Below are positions 15,137 to 23,308 of a DNA stretch of 40,022 bases, piece after piece (position 1 is the stretch's first letter; each line of letters begins with the position of its first letter). Source of the DNA: Paenibacillus camerounensis (GTDB lineage Bacteria > Bacillota > Bacilli > Paenibacillales > Paenibacillaceae); assembly GCF_000723885.1 (NCBI RefSeq), contig NZ_CCDG010000050.1:1-40022 (forward strand), written 5' to 3'. A program made the position numbers and the translations under genes. A model generated the notes under the pieces. The model searched no databases. It saw only the letters and a list, made by a program, of their open reading frames with translations, and had not been told where the DNA came from.

Positions 15137-16963
15137 TTATTTTTTCAAATGGTAGGGCACTGTAGTTATAATTACATTTCTGCGGTACAGGAGATGCGTG
15201 CGGATCAGCAGACTGGACTGGTTATGAAGAATGTTGTGCCAGCCCTTCTTGGGAATGAACTGCGGCACGATCACCGTCACCTGGTAATGCGATTCGTTCG
15301 CCTTGCGCTGGACGGTATCAATAAACTTGATTAACGGATGAATAATGCTGCGGTATGGCGAGTATAGCGACACCAGCCTGATTTCGGGATGGAACTTTTT
15401 CCACTTTTCTTCAAAGGCGTGCTCCTCTTCCCGTTCAAAAGGCACATGGACCGCAATAATCTGGCTGGCCGACAGCGATTGTGCATACCGCAGCGAGTTC
15501 TCCACAACATGCGTAATCCCGGCCACCGGCAGGATGATTACATTACCTTCAATTGCCAGCGGCTCCTCTTCACAGGTGGTAAGACGCAGCTGGTCTGCTA
15601 CAGCCTCATAATGCTTGCGGATCCGGTAAAAGAGCAGAATAATCAGCGGCAGGAAAATCAGCACAGGCCACACCTGCGGGAACTTGGTCAGGAAGAACAT
15701 GATCGTAACCACGAAGCTAATCAGCGCCCCGGTTGTATTAATAGCCAGCTTACCGGCCCAGCCTTGCGGCTTCTCCCGAATCCACTTGACCATCATCCCG
15801 GTCTGGGACAGGGTAAAAGGAATAAATACCCCGACCGCATACAGCGGAATCAGATGCTCTGTACGCCCCTCGAAGGCAATGATCAGAATGATTGAGAGTA
15901 CTCCAAGGCTTAGAATACCGTTCGAGTACCCGAGCCGGTCGCCGCGGACGGTGAACATTCTCGGGATAAATTTATCCTTGGCCAGATTGACCGCCAGCAG
16001 CGGAAAAGCGGAATAGCCTGTATTGGCAGCCAGAATCAGAATCAGCGCAGTCGTACCCTGTATGAAGAAATACATAAAGTTCCGGCCGAAGACCCGTTCA
16101 GCAATCTCGGATATTACGGTTACCTGCTCATTCGGGATTACACCATAATAATAAGCCAGAACCACGATGCCGGAAAATAATACTGCCAGCAAGATCCCCA
16201 TGGCTGCAAGCGTCTTGGCCGCATTGGCCGGGGCAGGCGTCTTAAAGTTCGGAATGGCGTTGGATATGGCCTCGACGCCGGTCAGTGCAGAGCTGCCTGA
16301 GGCGAAGGCCCGCAGCAGCAGAAACAGGCTGACGCCCGCAACCGGCGTACCGAGCGGGGTATGGAGCTCTGCTGGTACATCACCTGCAATCATACGGAAC
16401 AGGCCCACGCCGATTGTAATAAAGATGGCCAGCACGAACAGGTACACCGGATAAGCCAGAAACGATGCCGATTCAGTAACCCCTCGTAAATTAAGCGTTG
16501 TAATCATCAATACAAACAGGATAGCGATGGGCACATTATAGGGGTGCAGGCCGGGAAAAGCCGAAGTGATTGCATCCGTACCCGCCGATACACTCACCGC
16601 CACCGTCAGAATATAATCAACCAGCAGCGAACCTCCGGCAATCAGTCCGGGATATTTGCCCAGATTTTCTTTGGAGACTACATATGCTCCGCCGCCCTGG
16701 GGATACGCATAAATAATCTGTCTGTAGGATAAGATCAGTGCAGTCAGCAGCACAAGCACCCCGGCGGCAATAGGAATGGAATACCAGAATGCCGCAGCGC
16801 CGATGGTTATCAGCACCAGCAGAATCTGCTCCGGCCCATATGCAACCGAGGATAAGGCATCTGATGAGAGAATGGCCAGCGCCTTCGTCTTGCTCAGTTT
16901 CTGGTCGCCCAATTGCTCCGATTTCAGCGGCCGTCCGATCAGTAATCTTTTTACCGAAATCAT
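15137..16963 (-). CDS. kimA: High-affinity potassium importer KimA (APC superfamily)
   Basis: This 608-residue inner-membrane proton/K+ symporter is collinear with B. subtilis KimA (YdaO). It opens ISVKRLLIGRPLKSEQLGDQ, followed by LSSDALSSVAYGPEQIL. It carries the block YRQIIYAYPQGGGAYVVSKE and twelve or so membrane segments up to about residue 450. A cytoplasmic C-terminal domain (about 460-608) follows, the region where cyclic di-AMP inhibits the Bacillus protein. The C-terminus TVPYHLKK matches the family. The frame opens at a GTG (16975), but that codon is part of the purine-rich site AGGTGAGG, so the ATG at 16963 is chosen. In Bacillus a ydaO-class cyclic di-AMP riboswitch precedes it. 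I cannot recognise one in the 142 bp upstream. Confidence 0.93.
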   Translation of the reverse strand: MISVKRLLIGRPLKSEQLGDQKLSKTKALAILSSDALSSVAYGPEQILLVLITIGAAAFWYSIPIAAGVLVLLTALILSYRQIIYAYPQGGGAYVVSKENLGKYPGLIAGGSLLVDYILTVAVSVSAGTDAITSAFPGLHPYNVPIAILFVLMITTLNLRGVTESASFLAYPVYLFVLAIFITIGVGLFRMIAGDVPAELHTPLGTPVAGVSLFLLLRAFASGSSALTGVEAISNAIPNFKTPAPANAAKTLAAMGILLAVLFSGIVVLAYYYGVIPNEQVTVISEIAERVFGRNFMYFFIQGTTALILILAANTGYSAFPLLAVNLAKDKFIPRMFTVRGDRLGYSNGILSLGVLSIILIIAFEGRTEHLIPLYAVGVFIPFTLSQTGMMVKWIREKPQGWAGKLAINTTGALISFVVTIMFFLTKFPQVWPVLIFLPLIILLFYRIRKHYEAVADQLRLTTCEEEPLAIEGNVIILPVAGITHVVENSLRYAQSLSASQIIAVHVPFEREEEHAFEEKWKKFHPEIRLVSLYSPYRSIIHPLIKFIDTVQRKANESHYQVTVIVPQFIPKKGWHNILHNQSSLLIRTHLLYRRNVIITTVPYHLKK

Positions 16964-17105
16964 CGTCTGCCTCACCTGACTTTTTTAAGTTATATTACCC
17001 CTGCAACCCGTGATTAAATTCAATCCATAATATACATCTCACCAACTGCCCGCGCAACAGATTTAATTCAGCGTATACGTAAACCGGCTTCACAGCATGT
17101 CCTGC

Positions 17106-17522
17106 TTACAGCCAGTCCTCCGCCAGCAGCTGCTTCAGCAGCTTCACCTGCTCTTCACCGATTTTTGCTGAAATCTCCTGTTCAATCTTTTGCTTAATCT
17201 CCGTCATTCTGCGGCACACATCCAGTCCTTCTGCGGTCAGCGCAATATATTTATCGCGGCTGTTGCCTTCTACCTGTACAGTTTCCACATACCCGCGCTC
17301 CAGCAAGGCATTTATAACCTTCTGCGCCCCCTGACGGGATATGCTGATCCTCCGGCTGATGTCCGAAATGGACAGCCTGCCGTGCAGCTCAAGCTTGGCC
17401 AGAATATGCGTCTCTGTATGATTCAGCGGATCACCGCTGTCACTGCTTACTTTCTCACGCAATACCTTATGCTTTTCACTGACCAGGTCAATCAGATTTA
17501 AGCCGCGGATATATCCCTTCAT
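17106..17522 (-). CDS. MarR-family transcriptional regulator
   Basis: This 138-residue dimeric winged-helix repressor has the recognition-helix region LSISDISRRISISRQGAQKVINALLERGYVETVQ (about residues 50-85), with the wing at EGNSRDKYIALTAEG. The ATG at 17522 lies 7 nt behind GGAGGC; two in-frame TTG codons upstream are less well placed. It is divergent from the DUF2798 gene. The perfect palindrome between them overlaps the promoter of that gene, so autoregulation and repression of the neighbour are likely. The ligand is unknown. Confidence 0.88.
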   Translation of the reverse strand: MKGYIRGLNLIDLVSEKHKVLREKVSSDSGDPLNHTETHILAKLELHGRLSISDISRRISISRQGAQKVINALLERGYVETVQVEGNSRDKYIALTAEGLDVCRRMTEIKQKIEQEISAKIGEEQVKLLKQLLAEDWL

Positions 17523-17575
17523 CAACAAGGCCTCCAGTTATCAGGTTACATTTTCAATTTGAACGTTTTCTGGCT

Positions 17576-17600
17576 TTATTGTCAACTTGGTTGACAATAA
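17576..17600. promoter_or_regulatory. Palindromic MarR-type operator
   Basis: Arms TTATTGTCAAC and GTTGACAATAA are exact 11-bp inverted repeats around TTG. The site lies between the divergent MarR and DUF2798 genes and contains the -35 box of the DUF2798 promoter. Confidence 0.8.
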
Positions 17601-17619
17601 TTTGACCCCCTGCTAATAT
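17591..17619 (+). promoter_or_regulatory. Sigma-A promoter of the DUF2798 gene
   Basis: TTGACA (17591-17596), a 17-nt spacer and TATAAT-like TAATAT (17614-17619). The -35 is the right arm of the MarR-type palindrome, so repressor binding would block RNA polymerase. Confidence 0.8.
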
Positions 17620-17657
17620 GAGTGAAGCAAAAACTTAAAGCTGAGGGAGTTTGAACA

Positions 17658-18131
17658 ATGGGCAAAAATAAAAAAGAAGCACTGATTTTCACCAGCATGA
17701 CGTGCTTTTTAATGGTCGTCGGAATGAGCTTTTATAATGTAATCATCTCGGTTGGCGCAACAAGCGAAGTGTTTATTCAAGTTGCAGCAGGCTTGCTGCC
17801 GGCGCTTGCAGTAGCACTCGTACTGGATATCTTCGTAGTCAGCAAAATCGCCAAGGGGCTGGCCTTTAAGCTGCTTAAACCGTCAGATGCTGTTATCAAA
17901 AAAGTATTGACCATCTCATCCTTTATGGTCTGCGGTATGGTCATCTGCATGTCCTTATATGGCACACTAGCACACTACGGTTTCGGAGACAACTTTCTCA
18001 GTCATTATCTGGCCATTCTTGGCCTTAACTTCATCTGTGCCCTGCCGCTGCAGCTGCTGGTCGTCGGTCCGCTGGCCCGCTTCCTCTTCACCAGAATGTT
18101 CCCGGCTGCCCCTTCAACACAAAGCGCATAG
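17658..18131 (+). CDS. DUF2798 four-helix membrane protein
   Basis: This 157-residue protein has four hydrophobic segments (about 9-30, 42-62, 82-104 and 118-142) arranged as two repeats of a TM pair. The repeats are FTSMTCFLMVVGMSFYNVII and ISSFMVCGMVICMSLYGTLA. This internal duplication is typical of DUF2798. Function is unknown. Small membrane proteins next to MarR genes are often efflux- or stress-related, but nothing here shows a substrate. The start is an ATG behind GAGGGAG. It is controlled by the palindrome at 17576-17600 and ends in the bidirectional terminator at 18178-18216. Confidence 0.82.
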   Translation: MGKNKKEALIFTSMTCFLMVVGMSFYNVIISVGATSEVFIQVAAGLLPALAVALVLDIFVVSKIAKGLAFKLLKPSDAVIKKVLTISSFMVCGMVICMSLYGTLAHYGFGDNFLSHYLAILGLNFICALPLQLLVVGPLARFLFTRMFPAAPSTQSA

Positions 18132-18177
18132 CTGCTGCACAAAGAGATCAAGGGTGAGGACGGACTGTAAAAAAACA

Positions 18178-18216
18178 AAAAAATCCCGGCGCTTTTGTGA
18201 AAGCACCGGGATTTTT
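18178..18216. terminator. Bidirectional Rho-independent terminator
   Basis: AAAATCCCGG and CCGGGATTTT arms with an inner GCTTT/AAAGC pairing, A-run on one side and T-run on the other. It serves the convergent DUF2798 and fructokinase genes. Confidence 0.92.
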
Positions 18217-18221
18217 CATGT

Positions 18222-19127
18222 CTATATGAGATTTGGCTTGGATGATGAAGTTTGATTATGAATTGCTGATAATCCCAAAGCAAGAGCACCATATAATCCT
18301 GCCTGCTGACCGAGGCCCGGAGGCACTATGTATTCCTCCATTTGCGTAAGAATAGCAGCTGCACTGACATAGCCATTCAGGTTCCTGCGCACAGCCTCAC
18401 GGATCAGCGGGAACAGCTGGGACTGCTGCATTACGCCGCCGCCAAGGATGATTTTCTCCGGGGAGAGCAGCAGGACAGTCTGGGTTACGGACTCGGCAAT
18501 ATAGAAGGCCTCGATCTCCCATGCCTTGTGTTCTGGCGGAAGCTCATGGCCCTTCCTTCCCCAGCGGGCTTCAATGGCTGGGCCTGCCGCCATTCCTTCG
18601 AGGCAGTCCCCGTGATACGGACATTTCCCGGAATAATGGTCCTCCGGATGCCGTCTCGTCGGCACATGCCCGCCCTCAGGGTGGACAAGACCGTGCACCA
18701 GCCGGCCTTCCGCATACACGCCGACACCGACACCCGTGCCTACGGTAATGTACAGGCAGCTGGACAGTCCCTGTGCTGCCCCCCATTTCACCTCACCATA
18801 GGCTGCAGCATTAACATCGGTATCCCAGCCCAGCGGAACGGGAAAGGCTTGCTTCAAGGCCCCGAGCAGATCATAATTGGCCCATCCCGGCTTCGGTGTG
18901 GTGGTAATGTAACCATAGGCCGGACTATCCGGGCGGAGATCAATCGGACCAAAGGAACCTATCCCGATGGCTTCAACCTCTTTGCCCTGAAAATATTCAA
19001 TCACCCGGGGTATCGTCTGATCCGGATGACCCGTCGGGAAGCTGATCTGTTCCATAATCCGCCCGTGCTCATCCCCGACGCCGCATATAAATTTCGTCCC
19101 GCCTGCTTCAATAGCTCCTATACGCAT
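18222..19127 (-). CDS. ROK-family fructokinase
   Basis: This 301-residue cytoplasmic sugar kinase phosphorylates fructose with ATP. It begins with the phosphate loop GAIEAGGTKFICGVG (residues 4-18). The catalytic Asp is Asp104 in WDTDVNAAAYGE. The ROK signature LYITVGTGVGVGV follows. A zinc site reads HPEGGHVPTRRHP, then CPYHGDCLEG. This subgroup (GmuE/YdhR/ScrK-like) uses fructose, which agrees with the GH32 gene just upstream (18 bp). The start is an ATG behind GGAGG. It is the last gene of the fructoside operon. Another hexose as natural substrate cannot be excluded. Confidence 0.9.
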   Translation of the reverse strand: MRIGAIEAGGTKFICGVGDEHGRIMEQISFPTGHPDQTIPRVIEYFQGKEVEAIGIGSFGPIDLRPDSPAYGYITTTPKPGWANYDLLGALKQAFPVPLGWDTDVNAAAYGEVKWGAAQGLSSCLYITVGTGVGVGVYAEGRLVHGLVHPEGGHVPTRRHPEDHYSGKCPYHGDCLEGMAAGPAIEARWGRKGHELPPEHKAWEIEAFYIAESVTQTVLLLSPEKIILGGGVMQQSQLFPLIREAVRRNLNGYVSAAAILTQMEEYIVPPGLGQQAGLYGALALGLSAIHNQTSSSKPNLI

Positions 19128-19145
19128 GTATGCCGCACCTCCCGT

Positions 19146-20630
19146 TTACTTCCCGCTGCCGGCTGCGGCAGGTGAGGACAGCTCATAGATATCCAGTGAC
19201 AGGAACACATCCTCTTCGTGTGCTGCAAAGGCAGCAAGACCTTTGGAGGCGGGCCCCGGGTATATAAGATCCGTAACGACTGCCTGACCGCCGCCCGCGA
19301 ATACCTCAACCGACGAGCGGTCTACATAAATACTCAGATCATAGACTTCAGCCGGTGCTGCAAGCTTCGCAGAGTGAACCCCCGGGAACAGGCTGTGGAA
19401 GTCACTCTTCCCGGAAGCGCTGCGGTCTACATACAGCTCTTCCTTTTGCGCATCAATCCCGGCAACGGTTTGCTCCTGCGCACCTGACTTTAGACGGAAG
19501 CCGGCGGAGGTACCGCGCGGAAGCTTCGCTTCTATAAGGTAAGCATCCAGCTCTAATCCGGCACAGGCCGCATTAATCTCTTGTACCGAAGCATTCTTAA
19601 GGGACAAGACCGGTATCCGCGCCGCTTCCAGCTCTTGTGCAGGCTTCTGGATGAGTGTTGCTTCCCCGTTCCTCGTCTCCAGCGTAAGCTCCCGGGGAAT
19701 TGTCATCGCCCCGCGGAAGCCTTCCGTCGGTGTCTGCTGGGCATACATCCAGTTGCTCATCCAGCCGATAAACAGGCGTCTTCCATCTTCCTCAGGGAGA
19801 TCAGACCAGCTCACTCCGGCATAATTATCCCTTCCATAATCGACCCAGCGGATGACCTGCGATTCTTCATCAGGCGTGAACAGGCTTCCGTCAAAATCTC
19901 CCGTAAAATACTGTGTTCTTGAGCCTTCCTCAAACGCCGGCTCAGCACCGATGCTTACAAGCATCACCCACTTGATATTCTCCTCATCTCCATCCACTGC
20001 CAGCGGGAAAAGATCCGGACATTCCCATACTCCATCATGGGAGCCGATCCCTGCGCCGAATTCGCTGGCAAAGCTCCAGCGGATCAGATCCGGCGAGTGA
20101 TACAGGCATACCGTCTGGCCGCAGGCCACGATCATAACCCAGCGCTCCCGCTCTGTATCCCAGAACACCTTAGGATCACGGAAATCAATGAAGGAATCAT
20201 GTGTAAGCACCGGATTCCCGGCATATTTGGTCCAGGTTCTGCCGTTGTCCTTGCTGTAGGCCAGACTTTGATACTGCAAGGCAGGCTGTCCTTCCGGCAT
20301 ATTCAGGTGATGGGTGAAGATAGCAACCAGTCCCGGCTTTTCCCCGAACAAGCCCGTCGTATTCTTCCAGTCAACAACAGCGCTGCCCGAGAAAATCATC
20401 CCCAGCTCATCCGGCACCAGCGCAACCGGCAGCTCTTCCCAGGTAATCAGATCCTTGCTGACGGCATGGCCCCAGTGCATCTCCCCCATACTCATTCCGT
20501 CCGGATGATGCTGGAAGAACAAATGGTATTCCCCTTCGAAATAGACAAGCCCGTTCGGATCATTCATCCAGTTATGCTGAGGTGAGAAGTGATAGACACC
20601 CCTGTAGTTTTGTTCTGTGATTGCTGACAT
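19146..20630 (-). CDS. GH32 beta-fructosidase (sucrose-6-phosphate hydrolase/levanase family), cytoplasmic
   Basis: This 494-residue enzyme cleaves terminal beta-fructosyl bonds. The GH32 catalytic triad is clear: WMNDPNG (nucleophile Asp24), FRDP (Asp152) and ECPD (acid/base Glu203). The C-terminal beta-sandwich contains the family phrase RSSVEVFAGGG. There is no signal peptide, so it acts in the cytoplasm on imported sucrose or short fructans. An ABC importer leaves its sugar unphosphorylated, so invertase or exo-fructanase activity is more likely than sucrose-6-phosphate hydrolysis. The frame extends back to 20720 through a large hairpin, but the ATG at 20630 lies 8 nt behind AAAGGAG and begins the normal N-terminus. 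Neighbours are the binding protein and the fructokinase. Confidence 0.92.
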   Translation of the reverse strand: MSAITEQNYRGVYHFSPQHNWMNDPNGLVYFEGEYHLFFQHHPDGMSMGEMHWGHAVSKDLITWEELPVALVPDELGMIFSGSAVVDWKNTTGLFGEKPGLVAIFTHHLNMPEGQPALQYQSLAYSKDNGRTWTKYAGNPVLTHDSFIDFRDPKVFWDTERERWVMIVACGQTVCLYHSPDLIRWSFASEFGAGIGSHDGVWECPDLFPLAVDGDEENIKWVMLVSIGAEPAFEEGSRTQYFTGDFDGSLFTPDEESQVIRWVDYGRDNYAGVSWSDLPEEDGRRLFIGWMSNWMYAQQTPTEGFRGAMTIPRELTLETRNGEATLIQKPAQELEAARIPVLSLKNASVQEINAACAGLELDAYLIEAKLPRGTSAGFRLKSGAQEQTVAGIDAQKEELYVDRSASGKSDFHSLFPGVHSAKLAAPAEVYDLSIYVDRSSVEVFAGGGQAVVTDLIYPGPASKGLAAFAAHEEDVFLSLDIYELSSPAAAGSGK

Positions 20631-20655
20631 TATGATTTCTCCTTTTCTCCCGGAT

Positions 20656-20723
20656 AGATTGAACCGGGAATTTAGAGAAAAGGTCTGTACCCGCTCCCTT
20701 TTCTCAAGATTCCCGTTCAATCT
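20656..20723 (-). promoter_or_regulatory. Large intercistronic stem-loop before the GH32 gene
   Basis: AGATTGAACCGGGAA plus GAGAAAAGG (20656-20683) pair with CCTTTTCTC plus GATTCCCGTTCAATCT (20697-20723), giving a stem of about 26 bp with a small internal loop and a 13-nt apex. It separates the binding-protein stop (20741) from the GH32 ribosome binding site. On the operon strand no U-run follows, so RNA processing or 3'-end protection of the binding-protein message is more likely than termination. Confidence 0.75.
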
Positions 20724-20740
20724 TTATTTTTATTTGTATA

Positions 20741-22351
20741 TTACTTCCCCGTAGCTCTGTCGTAGCCGCCCTGCTTGATCTTCAGCCATTCCTGCAGGCC
20801 AAGCCGGTCAAGCTCCTTCAAATAATCATTCCACTGGGCATCCATTTTACCGTTCTGGTACCATTCAGTACGCATTCTGAGCACATAAGCGAACAGGTCG
20901 GTTTCAATGGTCGTCAGGCGGTCCAGCTCGTCAATGGAATGGAATACGCTCGGCATGACGTTCTCAGCCTTCATTTTGGGAGCCATGATGTTCTTCACGA
21001 TGTCCATTCTGCCCTTGGCATCATCCGGCATCGTTGTGTATTTATTATAGTAGGAATCCAGAATCGCCAGCGGCCCGCCGATGCTTGTTTTCTCACGGAG
21101 CTCAACAGGAGCGGTGCCTTCCAGCGGCAGATGCTTCAGCATCCCTGCGGCCTCATCCAGTTCAAAGATGTTCTGCTGCGTGTCATCCCCGTAGGTTCCC
21201 CAGTTGTTCTGTACGGACTGGAGCGGATCATACAGCTGATCCACCCATTTCGCCGTGGTCTCCAGATTTTTGTTCGCACTGGTCACGACCATTTTGCCGC
21301 GGCCCAGACCCAGTGCGTTCGTCCGGGTTACGTTGACTTCACCGTCCGGCCCGGCCAGCGGCGGCATCACCTCGTAAGCATCGTTCGCTCCGGAGATATT
21401 CGCCTTGTCCCAGGAGAAATACAGCCCGTACTTCTGATCCTTCCCTTTTGCCAGATAAGTGCTCCAGTCCTGGGTATAGGCCTCGATATCAATCAGCTTT
21501 TCTTTGTACAGCTCATTAATAAACTTAACGGCATTTTTGTAGCCTTCCTCTGCAGCCGTAAAGATCACTTTGCCGTCATCGCTTACCACCGCATGGTCAG
21601 GATTCTCGCCCAGTCCGAAGGAGGCAAACAGGAAGACCAGATCCTCCGCTCCGGGCTTATTAATGAAGGACAGCGGAATCTCATCAGCCTGGCCGTTACC
21701 GTTCGGGTCCTGTGTCTTAAAGGCAATCAATACCTGCTTCAGCTCTTCCGTCGTTGTTGGCATCTTGAGGTTCAGCTTCTTCAGCCAGTCCACATTGATC
21801 CAGGGCATACTGTCCACCGCCTGAATTCTCTCCTTGCCGTTCCCCAGCTCTTCAATCCAAGGGAAGGCGTAGATGTTGCCGTCAGGTGCCGTTATCATGC
21901 TCTTATACTCAGGAGCTTCCTCAAGCACTTTTTTAAAATGAGGCATATTCTGCTCGATTAGCTCATTCAGCGGGATGATTGCCCCGTCCTTAGCCAGCTT
22001 CAGCAGCTCATAGTCACTGTAGTCAGCATTAAAGATAGCATCCGGAAGATCACCGCTGGCGACGGCCAGATTTCTTTTTTCTGCAAACACGTCACTCGTG
22101 AAGTTCTTCCAGTTGATATGCACATTTGTTTTTTCCTCGAGCCGCTTATTGATCAGCTTGTCATTCGGATCGGCCGGGGCCAGTGCGGAGCTTTGCGTAA
22201 TGAAGTTCAGGGTGACTTTGCCGTCAGGGTCCTGCTGCTCACTGGCAGCACTTCCTCCCCCGCTGCCGCAGGCAGCAACAAACATGAAGGAAGCAAGGAC
22301 TGAGGCAGAAGCAGCTTTTGACAAACCTTTTGACCTTTTTAATCTTTTCAC
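20741..22351 (-). CDS. Solute-binding lipoprotein of fructoside ABC transporter
   Basis: This 536-residue extracellular lipoprotein has a basic N-terminus (VKRLKRSKGLSKAAS), a hydrophobic core and lipobox FVAAC (Cys28), then a Gly/Ser linker. It belongs to the same large CUT1/LplA-type family as the two pectin-locus proteins, but is only distantly similar to them. The DPNGNGQADEIPLSF loop is the shared landmark. The GTG at 22351 is 8 nt behind GGAGG and is preferred over the TTG that opens the frame at 22366. It follows two permease genes and precedes the GH32 enzyme and fructokinase, so the ligand is probably sucrose or short fructo-oligosaccharides. That specificity is inferred from context. 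Confidence 0.9.
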   Translation of the reverse strand: MKRLKRSKGLSKAASASVLASFMFVAACGSGGGSAASEQQDPDGKVTLNFITQSSALAPADPNDKLINKRLEEKTNVHINWKNFTSDVFAEKRNLAVASGDLPDAIFNADYSDYELLKLAKDGAIIPLNELIEQNMPHFKKVLEEAPEYKSMITAPDGNIYAFPWIEELGNGKERIQAVDSMPWINVDWLKKLNLKMPTTTEELKQVLIAFKTQDPNGNGQADEIPLSFINKPGAEDLVFLFASFGLGENPDHAVVSDDGKVIFTAAEEGYKNAVKFINELYKEKLIDIEAYTQDWSTYLAKGKDQKYGLYFSWDKANISGANDAYEVMPPLAGPDGEVNVTRTNALGLGRGKMVVTSANKNLETTAKWVDQLYDPLQSVQNNWGTYGDDTQQNIFELDEAAGMLKHLPLEGTAPVELREKTSIGGPLAILDSYYNKYTTMPDDAKGRMDIVKNIMAPKMKAENVMPSVFHSIDELDRLTTIETDLFAYVLRMRTEWYQNGKMDAQWNDYLKELDRLGLQEWLKIKQGGYDRATGK

Positions 22352-22409
22352 GGATATGACCTCCAAATGAATAGGAATGAAAGAATTTTATCTATGTGCG
22401 GGCCGCTGC

Positions 22410-23291
22410 CTATTTAATGGAGCCGACCATAACACCTTTTTCAAAATATTTCTGGAAGAACGGATACATAATAATCAGCGGCAGACTGGATACAACAATT
22501 GCAGCATACTTGATGATTTCGGACAGACGTTTCATTTCTGCTGCAGCCAGCTGGTCACTGATCATGCCGGGGTCCACCTGATTCTGGATCAGGATCGAGC
22601 GCAGCACGAGCTGCAGCGGGTGAAGATTGGGATTATCGAGATAGATCATCGCGTCAAAATAGGAATTCCACTGGCCGACAAAGGCATACAGCGCCAGCAC
22701 GAAAATAATCGGTTTGGAGAGCGGCAATACGATGCTGAAGAAAATTCTCATCTCCGAGGCCCCGTCCACATTGGACGCTTCCTTCAGCTCATTCGGTACG
22801 CCCTTGAAGAAGGTTCTGGATAAAATAATATTCCATACATTGACCGCTCCAGGGATGATCACAGCCCAGACCGTATCGAGCAGCCCCAGATTCTTAACCA
22901 GCAGATAAGTCGGGATCAGCCCGCCGCCAAAGAACATCGTGAACAGGAATAGGGTCATAAATAACCCCTTCCCCTTCATCCGGTCATCCGACAAGGCATA
23001 GCCGGCACAGATAGAGACCATGACGGTTAGAATGGCGAAGGCCGATGCATAAAAAACAGCATTAGCAAAGCCCCTGAGCATCGCAGAATTAGTAAGGATC
23101 ATCTTATAGCCTTCAACTGACCAGTCCGAGATGTTAAAGGAGATCCCCCGGCTGAGCAGGACCGACGGGTCCATGAAGGAGGCGATCACCACATACACGA
23201 GCGGAAGAATCACCACCAGCACAGCCAGTGTCAGAAAAGCGGCGTTCAGCACAAGCATCAAACGGTCCAGCCGCGAATGTTTTACGAACAT
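22410..23291 (-). CDS. Carbohydrate ABC transporter permease (YtcP/LplC type)
   Basis: This 293-residue membrane protein has about six TM segments. The coupling loop ELKEASNVDGASEMRIFF, followed by IVLPLSKP, lies near residues 180-205. The C-terminus FFQKYFEKGVMVGSIK is the family hallmark, parallel to HFAKGAMLGSMKG in the pectin-locus permease. The start is an ATG behind AAAGGAG. It is paired with the permease 17 bp upstream and the binding protein 58 bp downstream. Confidence 0.92.
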   Translation of the reverse strand: MFVKHSRLDRLMLVLNAAFLTLAVLVVILPLVYVVIASFMDPSVLLSRGISFNISDWSVEGYKMILTNSAMLRGFANAVFYASAFAILTVMVSICAGYALSDDRMKGKGLFMTLFLFTMFFGGGLIPTYLLVKNLGLLDTVWAVIIPGAVNVWNIILSRTFFKGVPNELKEASNVDGASEMRIFFSIVLPLSKPIIFVLALYAFVGQWNSYFDAMIYLDNPNLHPLQLVLRSILIQNQVDPGMISDQLAAAEMKRLSEIIKYAAIVVSSLPLIIMYPFFQKYFEKGVMVGSIK

Positions 23292-23308
23292 GATTGGTTG
23301 CTCCTTTC

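Noticed and set aside
16964..17105. Cyclic di-AMP (ydaO) riboswitch before kimA
   Set aside because: Looked for because Bacillus kimA has one, but none of the conserved segments could be found by eye.
18342..19175. Plus-strand open frame of 277 codons opposite the fructokinase
   Set aside because: Antisense to a well-supported ROK kinase; Cys/Arg/Pro-rich translation without domain features.
20631..20720. N-terminal extension of the GH32 protein
   Set aside because: It translates the large hairpin and the ribosome binding site; the ATG at 20630 fits the family start.
20939..21961. Long plus-strand open frame (340 codons) opposite the binding-protein gene
   Set aside because: It lies wholly antisense to a clear solute-binding protein, has no family-like motifs and no ribosome binding site of note. 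GC-rich third positions of the true gene explain it.
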